A DNA stretch of 64,000 nucleotides from Acinetobacter venetianus RAG-1 = CIP 110063. GTDB lineage: Bacteria; Pseudomonadota; Gammaproteobacteria; Pseudomonadales; Moraxellaceae. The notes under the pieces are model-generated. The model saw nothing but the letters and a program-made list of their open reading frames with translations, did not search any database and was not told the origin of the DNA. Position 1 is the stretch's first letter. Every line of letters starts with the position of its first letter. A program made the translations under genes and the position numbers. Location of the stretch: the NCBI RefSeq assembly GCF_000368585.1, contig NZ_KB849557.1:150500-214499 (forward strand), read 5' to 3'. Shown here in pieces: positions 20,172 to 30,242 of this stretch.

Positions 20172-20972
20172 ATGAAAAAGTTGCTCATTGCTAGTTTAAT
20201 CCTAGCTGCATCTCACTCAACATTTGCAGCTGATAAGAAAACAACTGCTAAAAATGATGTGTTTGCAAAAGCAACCCAACTTTATGAAGCTAAGGATTTT
20301 TCAGGTGCATTCCAAGAAATGCAACGTATTGCAAATACAGGAAATGCTCAAGCTATTTACAATTTGGGCTATATGCATCAAGTTGGGCAAGGTACCACAA
20401 GAGATGAGGAGAAAGCCCTGCAATACTATCAAGACGCATCCAATAAGGGTTTTGGGCAAGCAAGTTACACCTTAGCTCAGGTTTATCGAAATGGTACTTT
20501 AGGTGTCACTAAAAATAGTCAAAAATATAAAGAATTCTTAGATAAAGCTTCGAATCAAGGCTCCGAAACTGCTATTGTAGAAAGTGCAAAATTACTTTTT
20601 GAACAAGGAAAACCTGAATATGATCAATTGGCAGTTCAAAAACTATTACCTTTATTACGTAAAGACTATCGACCTGCAGTTCACTTGAAAGCAATATATG
20701 ACTTAAGCTTGGGAGTCAAAAACAAGAATCCTCTTATGCAAAAACAAGCGATAGAAAGCTTAGAGTCTCTAGCTAAGAAAGGTTATCCACCCTCTCTAAT
20801 GGTTTTAGCAAATATGCTTGCAAATGGTGCTATCGTTGACCAGAACTTAGAACAAGCCAAAGATATTTTTTCTCGCCTAGCAGCAGGCAATTATCCTGGT
20901 GCAAAAGAATCTCTCGTAGAAGTTGAAAAAGCAATTGCTGCAAAAAAATCCAATCCTCAGCCTAAAAAATAA
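20172..20972 (+). CDS. Secreted Sel1-repeat (TPR-like) protein
   Basis: A 266-aa protein with a clean signal peptide (MKKLLIASLILAASHSTFA). Sel1-like repeats follow, for example AIYNLGYMHQVGQGTTRDEEKA and ASYTLAQVYRNGTLGVTKN, with a further block SLMVLANMLANGAIVDQNLEQA. Such solenoids mediate protein contacts in the periplasm. The partner is unknown. I chose the ATG at 20172 because AAGGA lies 7 nt upstream and the signal peptide begins there; a longer in-frame extension to 20100 has no ribosome binding site. Confidence 0.82.
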   Translation: MKKLLIASLILAASHSTFAADKKTTAKNDVFAKATQLYEAKDFSGAFQEMQRIANTGNAQAIYNLGYMHQVGQGTTRDEEKALQYYQDASNKGFGQASYTLAQVYRNGTLGVTKNSQKYKEFLDKASNQGSETAIVESAKLLFEQGKPEYDQLAVQKLLPLLRKDYRPAVHLKAIYDLSLGVKNKNPLMQKQAIESLESLAKKGYPPSLMVLANMLANGAIVDQNLEQAKDIFSRLAAGNYPGAKESLVEVEKAIAAKKSNPQPKK

Positions 20973-20976
20973 CAAA

Positions 20977-21003
20977 AAAAGCGCCTGATCTTAGGCGCTT
21001 TTT
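20977..21003. terminator. Bidirectional terminator between Sel1 gene and TonB receptor
   Basis: AAAAGCGCCT / AGGCGCTTTTT stem with a GATCTT-type loop, between convergent genes. Confidence 0.88.
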
Positions 21004-21004
21004 A

Positions 21005-23137
21005 TCATTTAAAATGCTTACTTACACTGATTCCAGCACTCCAATTACGCCCATCCGCTGGTTCAAAGAAACGACTATTACCATCATTAACAATAACTGA
21101 ACCTGCATAATTTTTATCAAATAAGTTATCTACACGTGCAAAGCTATTAAAGCCCCAATCTGCATATTTCCAAGCATATCCTGTGTAGATCGATGCAATT
21201 GTATAGCTAGCAGCAGCATCACTATTACTGTCATCGACATAGATTTTGTCCATATACTGCGTATCAAGTCCTGCATAAAAACCTTGATCTGGTTTCCATG
21301 CTAGCCCAATAAATGCTTGATTCTTAGCGATGCCAGGAATTGCATTACCTTTAGGAATCTCAGCAATTTTTCCAAGTGCTGGAACATTTGAATCAAAAGT
21401 TGCATCTAGGTAAGCATAACTCGCATTTACAGTAAGATCTTTCCAAACTTGCTTATTCCACGTAAATTCAGCACCTTTTCTTAAAGTACGATCTGCATTA
21501 CGGAAAGTCGAACGACCATTTGAAGAACCCGCTGAAACAATATCATTTTGAGTTTTGCTCTGGAAAACGGCTACAGTAAAATCACCCAACTGATTTTGCG
21601 ACTTTAAACCCAATTCATAGTTATCACTAGTCGATGGCTTTAAATCAAAATTAAAGCCCGACTTGTTACTATCAGCTTGATAAGCCATTTCAGTAAAAGT
21701 CGGTGTTTCAAAACCTTTTGCATAACTCACATAAGGCAATAATTCAGGCAGAATTTGCCAGCTTAACGCGGCTGAAGGCAAAATCTTGTCATACTCTGTT
21801 TTATCACTGTCATTCCCATTACTCAAATAGTGATCTTTAGATTTGTAATGCACATTGCTATAACGTACACCCGTATCTAAACGCCAAGTCGGTAAAAACT
21901 GCCAAGATGCTTGTAGATATGGATCGATATTCCATAAGCTATTGTCTTCATCACGGCGTAACGTGCCTTTAACGCCGTATGATGGTTCACCAGCAACAAT
22001 ATTAAAGTTTTCAAAACCTTGTCGATCTTCATCCATCTTATCGACGGCAACACCTATACTAAAGCGAGTATTTGGCAATAACTCTTTACCCGTCCAACGG
22101 AAATCAGCACCATAATAATTACGTTCAAAATCTATTACTCCACCTGCGTGATTAGGATTTAATTGTGCAGAGCGAGGAATAGATTGATACTGGGTCACTT
22201 GGCGATTACCAAAATATGCCATGCCATACAATTCATGCTGATCATTAAGCGGTTTTGACCACGTGATCCCTGTTTGTGTTTGATCAATATCTTTTCGAAC
22301 ATTGTAAGTATTGTTTGTATCATTCACTTGACGTGGATTATTCTGCCATTGCTGCCTATTCAATCCCTGCGGATCATCAGCATTAATCTTGACGTAATTG
22401 GTGATCCAGTTAATTTTACTGCCATCATCAAGATTCCACGTTAGTTTTGCATTATTCAATACTTTATTTGCGCCACTATGATTTCGAAATCCATCAGTAT
22501 CAAAATAAGATGAACTAATGATATAACTTGGTTTATATTGGTGATCTGAACCGCCCTGTAAAATTAAACCAGCACGATTTTTATTGTGACTCCCACCAGC
22601 ATAACTCATCTCAATCGAGTCTTTTCCTGTACCTTCTCTGGTGGTTGCTAAAATCGCACCACCTGACGAGTTACCATACAGTGAAGAAAATGGCCCCGTT
22701 AAAACCTCAAGATGACTTAAGCTACTCAAATCAACATTTGAGGTTTGCCCTTGTCCATCAGGCATGGTTGCAGGAATTCCATCAACATACAATCGAATAC
22801 CACGAACGCCAAATGTAGACCGCGCACCAAAACCACGCATAGAAAGTTGCAGGTCTTGCGCGTAATTTTCTCTATTCCTAAGCTGAATACTTGGGACACC
22901 TTTCACGATTTCCGTCAAATTAACCTGCGCCGACTGGCTACTTTCAGGCATATCCACCCTAAAAATTGAAGCAGGCGTCTCCATGTAAGAAGTATCTGTA
23001 CGTGTCGCTTCAACTTTGATTGTTGGGAGTTGTGCTGGCTGATCGTGATCAACCTCAATTGCCCATACTGAGGTATTACCCAATGCCATAAACATGGCAA
23101 TGTAACCGTATAGAAGATTAATTTTCATCGAAGGCAT
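21005..23137 (-). CDS. pqqU: TonB-dependent receptor, YncD/PqqU-like (probable PQQ uptake)
   Basis: A 710-aa outer-membrane receptor with a signal peptide ending SVWA, a TonB-box-like region LPTIKVEATRTD, a plug domain (about 45-165) and a 22-strand barrel ending in HFK. It closely resembles E. coli YncD as I remember it: YAQDLQLSMRGFGARSTF, VRGIRLYVDGIPATMPDGQG and the C-terminal RVDNLFDKNYAGSVIVND are nearly the same. YncD is now known as PqqU, the receptor for pyrroloquinoline quinone. No obvious Fur box lies upstream, which fits a non-iron substrate. AAGGA is 6 nt before the chosen ATG. A generic siderophore receptor is the alternative. Confidence 0.8.
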   Translation of the reverse strand: MPSMKINLLYGYIAMFMALGNTSVWAIEVDHDQPAQLPTIKVEATRTDTSYMETPASIFRVDMPESSQSAQVNLTEIVKGVPSIQLRNRENYAQDLQLSMRGFGARSTFGVRGIRLYVDGIPATMPDGQGQTSNVDLSSLSHLEVLTGPFSSLYGNSSGGAILATTREGTGKDSIEMSYAGGSHNKNRAGLILQGGSDHQYKPSYIISSSYFDTDGFRNHSGANKVLNNAKLTWNLDDGSKINWITNYVKINADDPQGLNRQQWQNNPRQVNDTNNTYNVRKDIDQTQTGITWSKPLNDQHELYGMAYFGNRQVTQYQSIPRSAQLNPNHAGGVIDFERNYYGADFRWTGKELLPNTRFSIGVAVDKMDEDRQGFENFNIVAGEPSYGVKGTLRRDEDNSLWNIDPYLQASWQFLPTWRLDTGVRYSNVHYKSKDHYLSNGNDSDKTEYDKILPSAALSWQILPELLPYVSYAKGFETPTFTEMAYQADSNKSGFNFDLKPSTSDNYELGLKSQNQLGDFTVAVFQSKTQNDIVSAGSSNGRSTFRNADRTLRKGAEFTWNKQVWKDLTVNASYAYLDATFDSNVPALGKIAEIPKGNAIPGIAKNQAFIGLAWKPDQGFYAGLDTQYMDKIYVDDSNSDAAASYTIASIYTGYAWKYADWGFNSFARVDNLFDKNYAGSVIVNDGNSRFFEPADGRNWSAGISVSKHFK

Positions 23138-23343
23138 GAAGATTCCTTATTTCTCGAAATTTTAAACGACAACAGCTAAAGCTAAGAATATGATTATTTT
23201 ATGTTTATCTTAGGTATTTAACTTAAGTGAAAACAATTAAACTGATTAATCAGCATGATTAGCAAATAAAATTAAATACCCGCATAATTGTAAGTGAAAC
23301 ATTTGCCCTCATTGTATTGTTGTTGAAACAACTTGAGTTAACT

Positions 23344-24165
23344 ATGCCTGAACTTCCTGAAGTTGAAACCACAAAAACCAGCTTACTGCCTTTATTAGAA
23401 CAACGTGTTCAAGCCATTCGCGTTTTGAACCCAAGCTTGCGTTGGCCTATACCGAATGATATTAAAAAGCTGGTTGGACAGCGTTTAATGCAACTCAAGC
23501 GCCGTTCTAAATATATTCTTGCTGAGTTTGAGCAAGACCAAATGCTTTGGCATTTAGGTATGTCTGGAAGCTTCCGTTTATGTGAAGCCAAAGATGAACT
23601 ACGCAAACATGATCATCTAATTATTGATTTTGAAGATCAGCAATTACGCTACCATGATCCACGTCGATTCGGGTGCATTCTTTGGCTTGATCAAAACAAC
23701 CAGACTAAACTGATTGATACGCTCGGCCCTGAACCTCTGAGCGAAGATTTTAATGCAGCCTATTTACATGAAAAGCTAAATAAAAAAAATGTCGGCATCA
23801 AAATTGCTTTAATGGATAATCATATCGTTGTTGGCGTAGGTAATATTTATGCGACAGAAAGTCTATTTAATGTTGGCATCCATCCCGCACAACCTGCTTC
23901 AACGTTAACGAAAGTACAAATTGAGAAGCTGGTTATTGAGGTTAAACGCATCTTAAAACAAGCAATTGATTTAGGTGGTTCAACATTACGTAACTATAGT
24001 AATGCGATGGGTGAAAATGGTTATTTTCAGCAAACACTATTGGCATATGGCCGTGCTGGTGAAATGTGTGTGAACTGTGAAACAACGCTTGAAAACCTAA
24101 AGTTAGGACAACGAGCCAGTGTATTTTGCCCACAATGCCAGCCATTGAAGCTGAAGAAAGCTTAA
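23344..24165 (+). CDS. mutM: Formamidopyrimidine-DNA glycosylase
   Basis: A 273-aa Fpg/MutM that removes 8-oxoguanine and formamidopyrimidines. The N-terminus after Met is PELPEVET, giving the essential Pro catalytic nucleophile and Glu. That decides the start at 23344 over an ATG-like codon nine residues earlier. The helix-two-turn-helix region has GVGNIYATESLF, and the C-terminal zinc finger has CVNC...CPQC. ppiC follows after 31 bp, suggesting co-transcription. Confidence 0.97.
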   Translation: MPELPEVETTKTSLLPLLEQRVQAIRVLNPSLRWPIPNDIKKLVGQRLMQLKRRSKYILAEFEQDQMLWHLGMSGSFRLCEAKDELRKHDHLIIDFEDQQLRYHDPRRFGCILWLDQNNQTKLIDTLGPEPLSEDFNAAYLHEKLNKKNVGIKIALMDNHIVVGVGNIYATESLFNVGIHPAQPASTLTKVQIEKLVIEVKRILKQAIDLGGSTLRNYSNAMGENGYFQQTLLAYGRAGEMCVNCETTLENLKLGQRASVFCPQCQPLKLKKA

Positions 24166-24196
24166 GCAAATACAAGGTAATTGAAGGAGCAACATT

Positions 24197-24487
24197 ATGC
24201 AAACTGCAATTGTTCGGCATATTCTAGTGAAAGACAAAGACTTAGCGGAACAGCTTAAGAAAAGAATTCAGTCTGGCGCAGACTTTGCAAAAATTGCGAA
24301 GCAGTATTCGACTTGTAACTCTGCTAAACGCGGTGGCGATTTAGGTGAAGTAAAAAAAGGGCAGCTTGTACCTGTAATTGATAAATTGGTGTTCACAGCT
24401 GCAGAACGAATTTTACACGGCCCAATTAAAAGTCAGTTTGGCTTCCATCTTTTAGAAATTAAATTCCGCATGGATGGTCTACGATAG
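24197..24487 (+). CDS. ppiC: Parvulin-type peptidyl-prolyl isomerase
   Basis: A 96-aa single parvulin domain without signal peptide: VRHILVKDKDLAEQL, CNSAKRGGDLGEVKKGQLVP and GPIKSQFGFHLLEI. Length equals cytosolic PpiC (~93 aa). It catalyses cis-trans isomerisation at Xaa-Pro bonds. GAAGGAG is upstream, and it probably shares a transcript with mutM. Confidence 0.93.
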   Translation: MQTAIVRHILVKDKDLAEQLKKRIQSGADFAKIAKQYSTCNSAKRGGDLGEVKKGQLVPVIDKLVFTAAERILHGPIKSQFGFHLLEIKFRMDGLR

Positions 24488-24542
24488 ATAAACAATGAGC
24501 TTAAATGTATCCATAAGCTCATTTCCTCCATGCATGAATGAG

Positions 24543-24881
24543 CTAATCTTGCTGAAGCTTCATGACATAAGTCCATGCATCTATTTTTTCACCAGACTCC
24601 AAAACAACTTCAGCAATAACTCGTTCATATTGGAATCCTTCAAACCCATCTAACATTGGCCAGTTTTGTTCTAATTTATCGGTACTAAATAAATAACCCT
24701 CAACTAGCAGATCATGTTGATTCAATACAATTGCAGGCAGTCCTTTGTCGGGCCCCCAATCCAATATATGGATGGTTCCATGTACCTTTGCAACTTGCCA
24801 ATCCCCTTCAATAGCTCCCAAAATATGAGCATTTTCTCTATTCGGACACAATGTGCCATATACAAACAATCGGTTCATCAT
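24543..24881 (-). CDS. Gamma-glutamylcyclotransferase-like (AIG2/GGCT) protein
   Basis: A 112-aa GGCT fold protein. The substrate-binding YGTL motif (RLFVYGTLCPN) starts the domain, and the likely catalytic Glu is in MLDGFEGFQYER. Relatives act on gamma-glutamyl amines or peptides, but many bacterial members are uncharacterised. I place the start at the first of two tandem ATGs (24881), with GGA 5 nt upstream; a TTG five codons earlier is possible. Confidence 0.82.
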   Translation of the reverse strand: MMNRLFVYGTLCPNRENAHILGAIEGDWQVAKVHGTIHILDWGPDKGLPAIVLNQHDLLVEGYLFSTDKLEQNWPMLDGFEGFQYERVIAEVVLESGEKIDAWTYVMKLQQD

Positions 24882-24992
24882 GTTATTCCATTTCAATTAT
24901 TTAACATCTTAGAATGAAATTGAGTCAGAGACCATATTCATCAAAACTCATTATCTCAAAGAAATAGCAAATACCAATTAAACAACTACAAT

Positions 24993-25023
24993 AAAAAAAC
25001 GGCATAATTTATGCCGTTTTTTT
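24993..25023. terminator. Terminator between mscL and GGCT gene region
   Basis: ACGGCATAA / TTATGCCGT stem flanked by seven A and seven T, placed 12 nt after the mscL stop on the minus strand. The symmetry allows function on either strand. Confidence 0.9.
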
Positions 25024-25034
25024 ATTTAAAGCAA

Positions 25035-25469
25035 TTAAGCTTGCTTTTTCAACTCATCACGAATTTCACGCAACAATTGAATATCTTCTGGTGTTGGTGC
25101 AGGTGCTGCTGGCGCTTCTTCTTCTTTTTTACGCATGCGGTTCATGACTTTCACCATTAAGAACACCACCCACGCTAAAATCAGGAAGTTGATCAAGATC
25201 GTAATAAAGTTACCATAAGCAAGAACTGTAAGCCCCGCCTCCTGAGCTTGAGCTAAAGTTGTGATGTTTTCAGGACTTGAACCGAGCACAACAAACTTAT
25301 TGGTGAAATTCACTTCCCCACCAATAATAAAGTTGATGACAGGCATCAGAACATCTTTCACTAATGAATCAATGATCTTACCAAAAGCGCCACCGATGAT
25401 TACACCAATCGCCAAATCCATCATATTGCCTTTTACAGCAAACTCTTTAAATTCTTGAATAATACTCAT
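25035..25469 (-). CDS. mscL: Large-conductance mechanosensitive channel
   Basis: A 144-aa channel subunit with the N-terminal helix [17 protein letters not shown]1 ([21 protein letters not shown]), a periplasmic loop, TM2 ([18 protein letters not shown]) and a cytoplasmic coiled end [16 protein letters not shown]. It opens on hypo-osmotic shock to release solutes. GGAG is 8 nt before the chosen ATG; a GTG three codons upstream overlaps that site. Confidence 0.97.
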   Translation of the reverse strand: MSIIQEFKEFAVKGNMMDLAIGVIIGGAFGKIIDSLVKDVLMPVINFIIGGEVNFTNKFVVLGSSPENITTLAQAQEAGLTVLAYGNFITILINFLILAWVVFLMVKVMNRMRKKEEEAPAAPAPTPEDIQLLREIRDELKKQA

Positions 25470-25661
25470 TGTTGACACTCCAGAAAATGAATCGAATTAC
25501 ATTTGTTTTTGTACTTAAATTACAAATGATAGGCATTTAGTTGTATGTAAATAATTTAATATTTTTCTCAAAAAAAGAAAGTTATTTCACACTTTAACAA
25601 CATATTTTATTTTAATAAAAATATGAACTTATGCATGAAATAGACACTTGTTTTACTCAAT

Positions 25662-25694
25662 AAAAAAACCGCCAAATAAATTTAGCGGTTTTCT
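25662..25694 (-). terminator. Terminator after typA
   Basis: AAAAACCGC...GCGGTTTT stem with a mismatch and an AT-rich loop, 22 nt downstream of the typA stop on the minus strand. Confidence 0.75.
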
Positions 25695-25715
25695 TCATTT
25701 TTCAATTCAGAAAAA

Positions 25716-27551
25716 TTATTTATCACGATTACGTTTACGTTCGTTTTCAGTTAAGTAACGCTTACGAATACGAATCGATTTAGGTGTTACTTCAACTAAT
25801 TCATCATCTTCAATGAATTCAAGTGCTTGCTCAAGCGTGTATTCAATTGCAGGTGTTAAAGTCAACGCATCATCAGTACCAGACGCACGAACGTTAGTTA
25901 ACTGCTTCGCTTTAGTTGGGTTTACCACCATATCGTCTGAACGAGAGTTAATACCCACGATCATACCTTCGTAAACTTCTAACTGTGGTTTAGCAAATAA
26001 ACGACCACGGTCTTGCAAGCTGAATAGTGCATAGCCCAAGCATGTACCTTGAACCATAGAAATCAACACACCATTTTGACGCTTCGCTACTGAACCTTGT
26101 TTCACAGGGCCGTAGTGAGAGAAGCTTGATGTCATGATGCCTGTACCAGAAGTCATAGTTAAGAATTCTGAACGGAAACCAATTAAGCCACGAGAAGGAA
26201 CAGTTGCTTCAATACGGATACGGCCTTTACCGTCAACTTCCATATTGGTCATTTCGCCTTTACGGTGACCCATTTGTTCCATTACAGAACCTTGGTGCTG
26301 CTCTTCAACGTCAAACGTTACGTTTTCGTAAGGCTCTTGTTTTTCACCATCAATTTCTTTGATGATTACTTGTGGACGAGATACGCCCATTTCGAAGCCT
26401 TCACGACGCATGTTTTCAATCAATACTGAAAGGTGAAGTTCACCACGACCAGAAACTTTGAAACGGTCTGGACTATCAGTATCTTCAACACGAAGTGCTA
26501 CGTTGTGAATCAATTCACGGTCAAGACGTTCACGAATATTACGTGAAGTTACGAACTTACCTTCTTTACCAGCAAACGGAGAGTTGTTTACTTGGAATGT
26601 CATAGATACAGTTGGTTCATCTACAGACAATGCTGGTAAAGCTTCAACATTTTTCGGATCACAAACTGTGTCAGAAATGTTAAGTGCATCGATACCTGTA
26701 ATACATACGATATCACCAGCAGATGCTGATTCAACATCTACACGCTCTAAACCATGGTAACCCATGATTTTTAAGATACGGCCATTACGTGTATTGCCAT
26801 CTTTGTCAATTACAGTAACAGGAGTATTTAATTTTACTGAACCGCGTTGAATACGACCAACACCGATAACACCCACGAAGCTGTTATAGTCAAGTGATGA
26901 AATCTGCATTTGGAATGGACCATCAACGTCTACCGCTGGTGGTTCAACGATATCAACGATCGTTTCAAACAACGGTGTCATGTCTTCTGCCAACTCTTCA
27001 GGAGCTGGACCAGCAACACCACGTAAGCCAGAAGCATAAACGATTGGGAAGTCTAACTGTTCGTCAGTCGCGCCAAGGTTGTCAAACAAGTCAAATACTT
27101 GATCGATTACCCAGTCACAACGCGCGCTTGGTTTATCAACTTTGTTGATAATCACGATAGGCTTCAAACCACGAGCAAATGCTTTTTGAGTTACAAAGCG
27201 AGTTTGTGGCATTGGACCTTCTTGTGAGTCAACAAGAAGTAATACACAGTCAACCATCGACATCACACGTTCCACTTCACCACCGAAGTCGGCGTGTCCT
27301 GGGGTGTCGACGATGTTGATACGGTATTCAGTATCAGTACGTTTATCTAACCATTTAATTGCCGTGTTTTTTGCAAGAATGGTAATACCACGTTCACTTT
27401 CAAGCGCATTCGAGTCCATGACACGCTCAATCTCGCCTGCACGGTCACCCAAAGCACCAGATTGTTGAAGTAATTTATCGACAAGCGTGGTTTTACCGTG
27501 GTCGACGTGCGCAATAATTGCGATATTGCGGAGATTCTTAATATCAGACAT
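25716..27551 (-). CDS. typA: Ribosome-associated translational GTPase TypA/BipA
   Basis: A 611-aa GTPase. G1 is [10 protein letters not shown], the switch region has [11 protein letters not shown]3 is [15 protein letters not shown], and G4 is [15 protein letters not shown]-like domains and the BipA-specific C-terminal domain ([24 protein letters not shown] region) follow. It assists 50S assembly and growth at low temperature or under stress. The start MSDIKNLRN is the conserved one; an upstream in-frame extension of 16 residues is hydrophobic and not family-like. Confidence 0.97.
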   Translation of the reverse strand: MSDIKNLRNIAIIAHVDHGKTTLVDKLLQQSGALGDRAGEIERVMDSNALESERGITILAKNTAIKWLDKRTDTEYRINIVDTPGHADFGGEVERVMSMVDCVLLLVDSQEGPMPQTRFVTQKAFARGLKPIVIINKVDKPSARCDWVIDQVFDLFDNLGATDEQLDFPIVYASGLRGVAGPAPEELAEDMTPLFETIVDIVEPPAVDVDGPFQMQISSLDYNSFVGVIGVGRIQRGSVKLNTPVTVIDKDGNTRNGRILKIMGYHGLERVDVESASAGDIVCITGIDALNISDTVCDPKNVEALPALSVDEPTVSMTFQVNNSPFAGKEGKFVTSRNIRERLDRELIHNVALRVEDTDSPDRFKVSGRGELHLSVLIENMRREGFEMGVSRPQVIIKEIDGEKQEPYENVTFDVEEQHQGSVMEQMGHRKGEMTNMEVDGKGRIRIEATVPSRGLIGFRSEFLTMTSGTGIMTSSFSHYGPVKQGSVAKRQNGVLISMVQGTCLGYALFSLQDRGRLFAKPQLEVYEGMIVGINSRSDDMVVNPTKAKQLTNVRASGTDDALTLTPAIEYTLEQALEFIEDDELVEVTPKSIRIRKRYLTENERKRNRDK

Positions 27552-27726
27552 AGAATTCGATACGCTTAAAATTTGAGGGCAGATTATACAGAAAAACACT
27601 ACACTTTAGTAGTGACAGTTTATTGACATGTGACTTTTTTTCTGACGAAACGTTACAGAATCGTTGGTAAAGTAGACTAACTCTATTAGAATATTCCACT
27701 AATGCTTATCGCTTTTTCAAACTCCC

Positions 27727-29085
27727 ATGTCAAATTCCCAACCTCAGCAACAGCTCGACTTAGTTTACGGACTGAATGATCGACCGAAACCTTTTGTTGC
27801 ATTTTTAGCTGCACTTCAACATCTCCTCGCGATTTTAGTGCCAATCGTTACCCCAGGATTACTAATCTGTTTAGCACTTGGTGTCTCTCGTGAAGATACC
27901 AATATGATCCTTTCAATGTCTTTAATCATTTCAGGGATTGCAACGTTTTTACAGTGCAAGAAAGTCGGTCCTTTTGGAGCAGGTTTACTGATTGTTCAAG
28001 GTACAAGCTTCAACTTTATTGGCCCGATCATTGGTATCGGAAGTGCAATGGTTGCTGCTGGAACGCCAGTAGAACAAGTCATGGCCGCTATTTTTGGCGT
28101 TGTGATTGCAGGTTCATTCATTGAAATGGGTGTTTCTCGCATTTTGCCTTGGGTAAAAAAGCTGATTACTCCGTTAGTCACAGGAATAGTCGTTCTGCTC
28201 ATCGGTTTAACTTTGATTAAAGAAGGCTTGATTAGCATGGGCGGTGGTTATACCGCAATGCAAGACAATACTTTTGCTAATGCTGACAACCTGATCATGT
28301 CATGTACGGTTCTTGGGATCATCATTCTACTCAATCGTATTCGTATTACTTGGGTGAAAAGTTCAGCAATTTTAATTGCTTTAGTGATTGGCTATATCCT
28401 CGCTGGGTTTATGGGACATTTGAACTTTTCAGTCTTGAGTGAGGCTCCTTTAATTCAAATCCCAACGCCTATGCATTTTGGTTTAAGCTTCTCTTGGAGT
28501 TTGTTTATTCCAATGGCATTCATCTATCTCGTTACCTCTTTGGAAGCGATCGGTGATGTGACTGCAACCAGTAAAATTTCAAACCAACCCGTTGATGGTC
28601 CTATTTGGATGCAACGTATTAAAGGTGGTGTTTTAGTTAATGGTGCCAACTCATTCCTTGCTGGTATTTTTAACACTTTCCCAAGCTCAGTGTTTGCACA
28701 GAATAATGGTGTGATTCAACTCACAGGTGTAGCAAGTCGTTATGTCGGTATTTGGATCGCCGTGCTATTGGTGATTTTAGGCTTATTCCCTGCTGTTGCT
28801 GCTGTGATTCAAGCCGTACCACAAGCAGTATTAGGTGGTGCAGTGATGGTGATGTTTGGCGCAGTTGCTGCATCAGGTATTAATATCCTTTCAAGTATCC
28901 ACCTAGATCGTCGTGCCTTGCTGATTATTGCAATTTCACTTGCACTTGGCTTAGGTGTTGCACAGGTTCCTCAGATCCTTGAGCATTTACCTGAATTATT
29001 CAAAAATATTTTTAGCTCGGGTGTCGCAACAGGCGGTATTGCAGCTTTGATTTTGAATATTGTTTTACCTGAAACACACAAATAG
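27727..29085 (+). CDS. NCS2 family nucleobase permease (xanthine/uracil type)
   Basis: A 452-aa inner-membrane transporter with about 12-14 hydrophobic segments. NCS2 features are FLAALQHLLAILVPIVTPGLL at TM1, QGTSFNFIGPI in TM3, the substrate-site motif TSLEAIGDVTATS in TM8 and NTFPSSVFAQNNGVIQLTGV in TM10. The NxGxxxxT motif of TM10 (NNGVIQLTG) is intact. Xanthine or another purine is the likely substrate, but uracil cannot be excluded. It is separated from rsmC by a terminator. Confidence 0.88.
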   Translation: MSNSQPQQQLDLVYGLNDRPKPFVAFLAALQHLLAILVPIVTPGLLICLALGVSREDTNMILSMSLIISGIATFLQCKKVGPFGAGLLIVQGTSFNFIGPIIGIGSAMVAAGTPVEQVMAAIFGVVIAGSFIEMGVSRILPWVKKLITPLVTGIVVLLIGLTLIKEGLISMGGGYTAMQDNTFANADNLIMSCTVLGIIILLNRIRITWVKSSAILIALVIGYILAGFMGHLNFSVLSEAPLIQIPTPMHFGLSFSWSLFIPMAFIYLVTSLEAIGDVTATSKISNQPVDGPIWMQRIKGGVLVNGANSFLAGIFNTFPSSVFAQNNGVIQLTGVASRYVGIWIAVLLVILGLFPAVAAVIQAVPQAVLGGAVMVMFGAVAASGINILSSIHLDRRALLIIAISLALGLGVAQVPQILEHLPELFKNIFSSGVATGGIAALILNIVLPETHK

Positions 29086-29105
29086 TCATCTAATAAATGA
29101 TCATT

Positions 29106-29134
29106 GCCCAGTTTAGCAACTGGGCTTTGTTTTT
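29106..29134 (+). terminator. Terminator after the NCS2 permease
   Basis: GCCCAGTT / AACTGGGC stem with a TAGC loop followed by TTTGTTTTT, 16 nt upstream of the rsmC start. Confidence 0.85.
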
Positions 29135-29149
29135 GATGAGAGATCAATA

Positions 29150-30166
29150 ATGGATCCACGTAGTGAAGTTGTCTTGAGACAACAAGATTATTTAAACGGG
29201 CAAGTTTTACTGATCAATGCCCCAAATGATCAACTCGCCAAAAATTTACCAACTCAAGTACAAGCATCTGTTTGGACTTGGAATTATGCTGATCACCAAA
29301 GCTTTTTAAGCTCAGGAATTGATTCAAGCTTTTCAGTGGAATTCCCTCAATCTAACTTTGATCAAGTCGTTATTTTCGTTCCAAAATCAAAAGAACTCCT
29401 CAGCTATATTTTGCATGTTGTGGTGAGCCATTTAACCATTGGTCAAAATATTTTTCTTGTCGGTGAGAAAAAAGGGGGGGTGGAACGCGCAGCAAAACAA
29501 CTGCAACCCTATGGGAAAACACTAAAGTTAGATAGCGCACGTCACTGTCAATTATGGCAATTAAAAATAGAAAAAGCTGAGCAACTTAAGCCACTTGAAC
29601 AATGGTTAAAAGCATATACAGTTCAAGTAAACCAAGACCAGCTAGAAATCTGTGCACTACCTGGTGTATTTAGTCAAGCGCATTTAGATGTCGGAACAGC
29701 CGTATTACTTCCTTACCTATCACAAGTAAAATCAGGTAAGATTGCCGACTTTGGTTGCGGCGCTGGTGTTATCAGCAGCTTTTTAGCCAAATTAAATCCA
29801 GAGCAACATATTTTTGCACTTGATGTTGATGCATTTGCATTACGGTCAACTGAGATGACCTTCCAACGAAATGGCTTGGATTTAGCTCAGTTACATCTAC
29901 AAGCTGTCACAGGTTTAAAAGATGCACCTAAAGAATTGGATGCGATTGTGAGCAATCCACCATTTCATCAAGGGATTCATACCAATTACGATGCAAGTGA
30001 AGAACTCTGTCAGCTTGCAAAATCCCACCTGAAAAGCTCAGGTGAGTTATGGATCGTGGCGAACCGTTTTTTAAACTACCCGCCTCTCATTGAGCAAAGT
30101 TTTGGTCAATGTATGATAAAAACCGATCAACAAGGATTTAAGGTACTCTTCGCGAGTGCTAAATAG
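29150..30166 (+). CDS. rsmC: 16S rRNA m2G1207 methyltransferase
   Basis: A 338-aa two-domain methyltransferase: a degenerate N-terminal domain (about 1-165) and a catalytic C-terminal domain with SAM motif [15 protein letters not shown], acidic ALDVDAFAL and the N2-methyltransferase motif [10 protein letters not shown]. This matches RsmC, which methylates G1207 of 16S rRNA. The start ATGGATCC lies at 29150, right behind the upstream terminator. Confidence 0.88.
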   Translation: MDPRSEVVLRQQDYLNGQVLLINAPNDQLAKNLPTQVQASVWTWNYADHQSFLSSGIDSSFSVEFPQSNFDQVVIFVPKSKELLSYILHVVVSHLTIGQNIFLVGEKKGGVERAAKQLQPYGKTLKLDSARHCQLWQLKIEKAEQLKPLEQWLKAYTVQVNQDQLEICALPGVFSQAHLDVGTAVLLPYLSQVKSGKIADFGCGAGVISSFLAKLNPEQHIFALDVDAFALRSTEMTFQRNGLDLAQLHLQAVTGLKDAPKELDAIVSNPPFHQGIHTNYDASEELCQLAKSHLKSSGELWIVANRFLNYPPLIEQSFGQCMIKTDQQGFKVLFASAK

Positions 30167-30221
30167 GGTCAATTGACATGTTCGTCTACCCTACAACCTA
30201 TGAGAAGTGTCAATAGACCCT
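30165..30221 (+). promoter_or_regulatory. 14-bp inverted repeat between rsmC and lysP
   Basis: AGGGTCAATTGACA (30165-30178) and TGTCAATAGACCCT (30208-30221) are complementary with one mismatch across a 29-nt loop. The repeat begins on the rsmC stop codon and ends 22 nt before lysP. No U-tract follows, so it is either a non-canonical 3' end for rsmC, an operator, or an mRNA structure in the lysP leader. Confidence 0.5.
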
Positions 30222-30242
30222 TATAAAGTTTAAGGAATTTTT

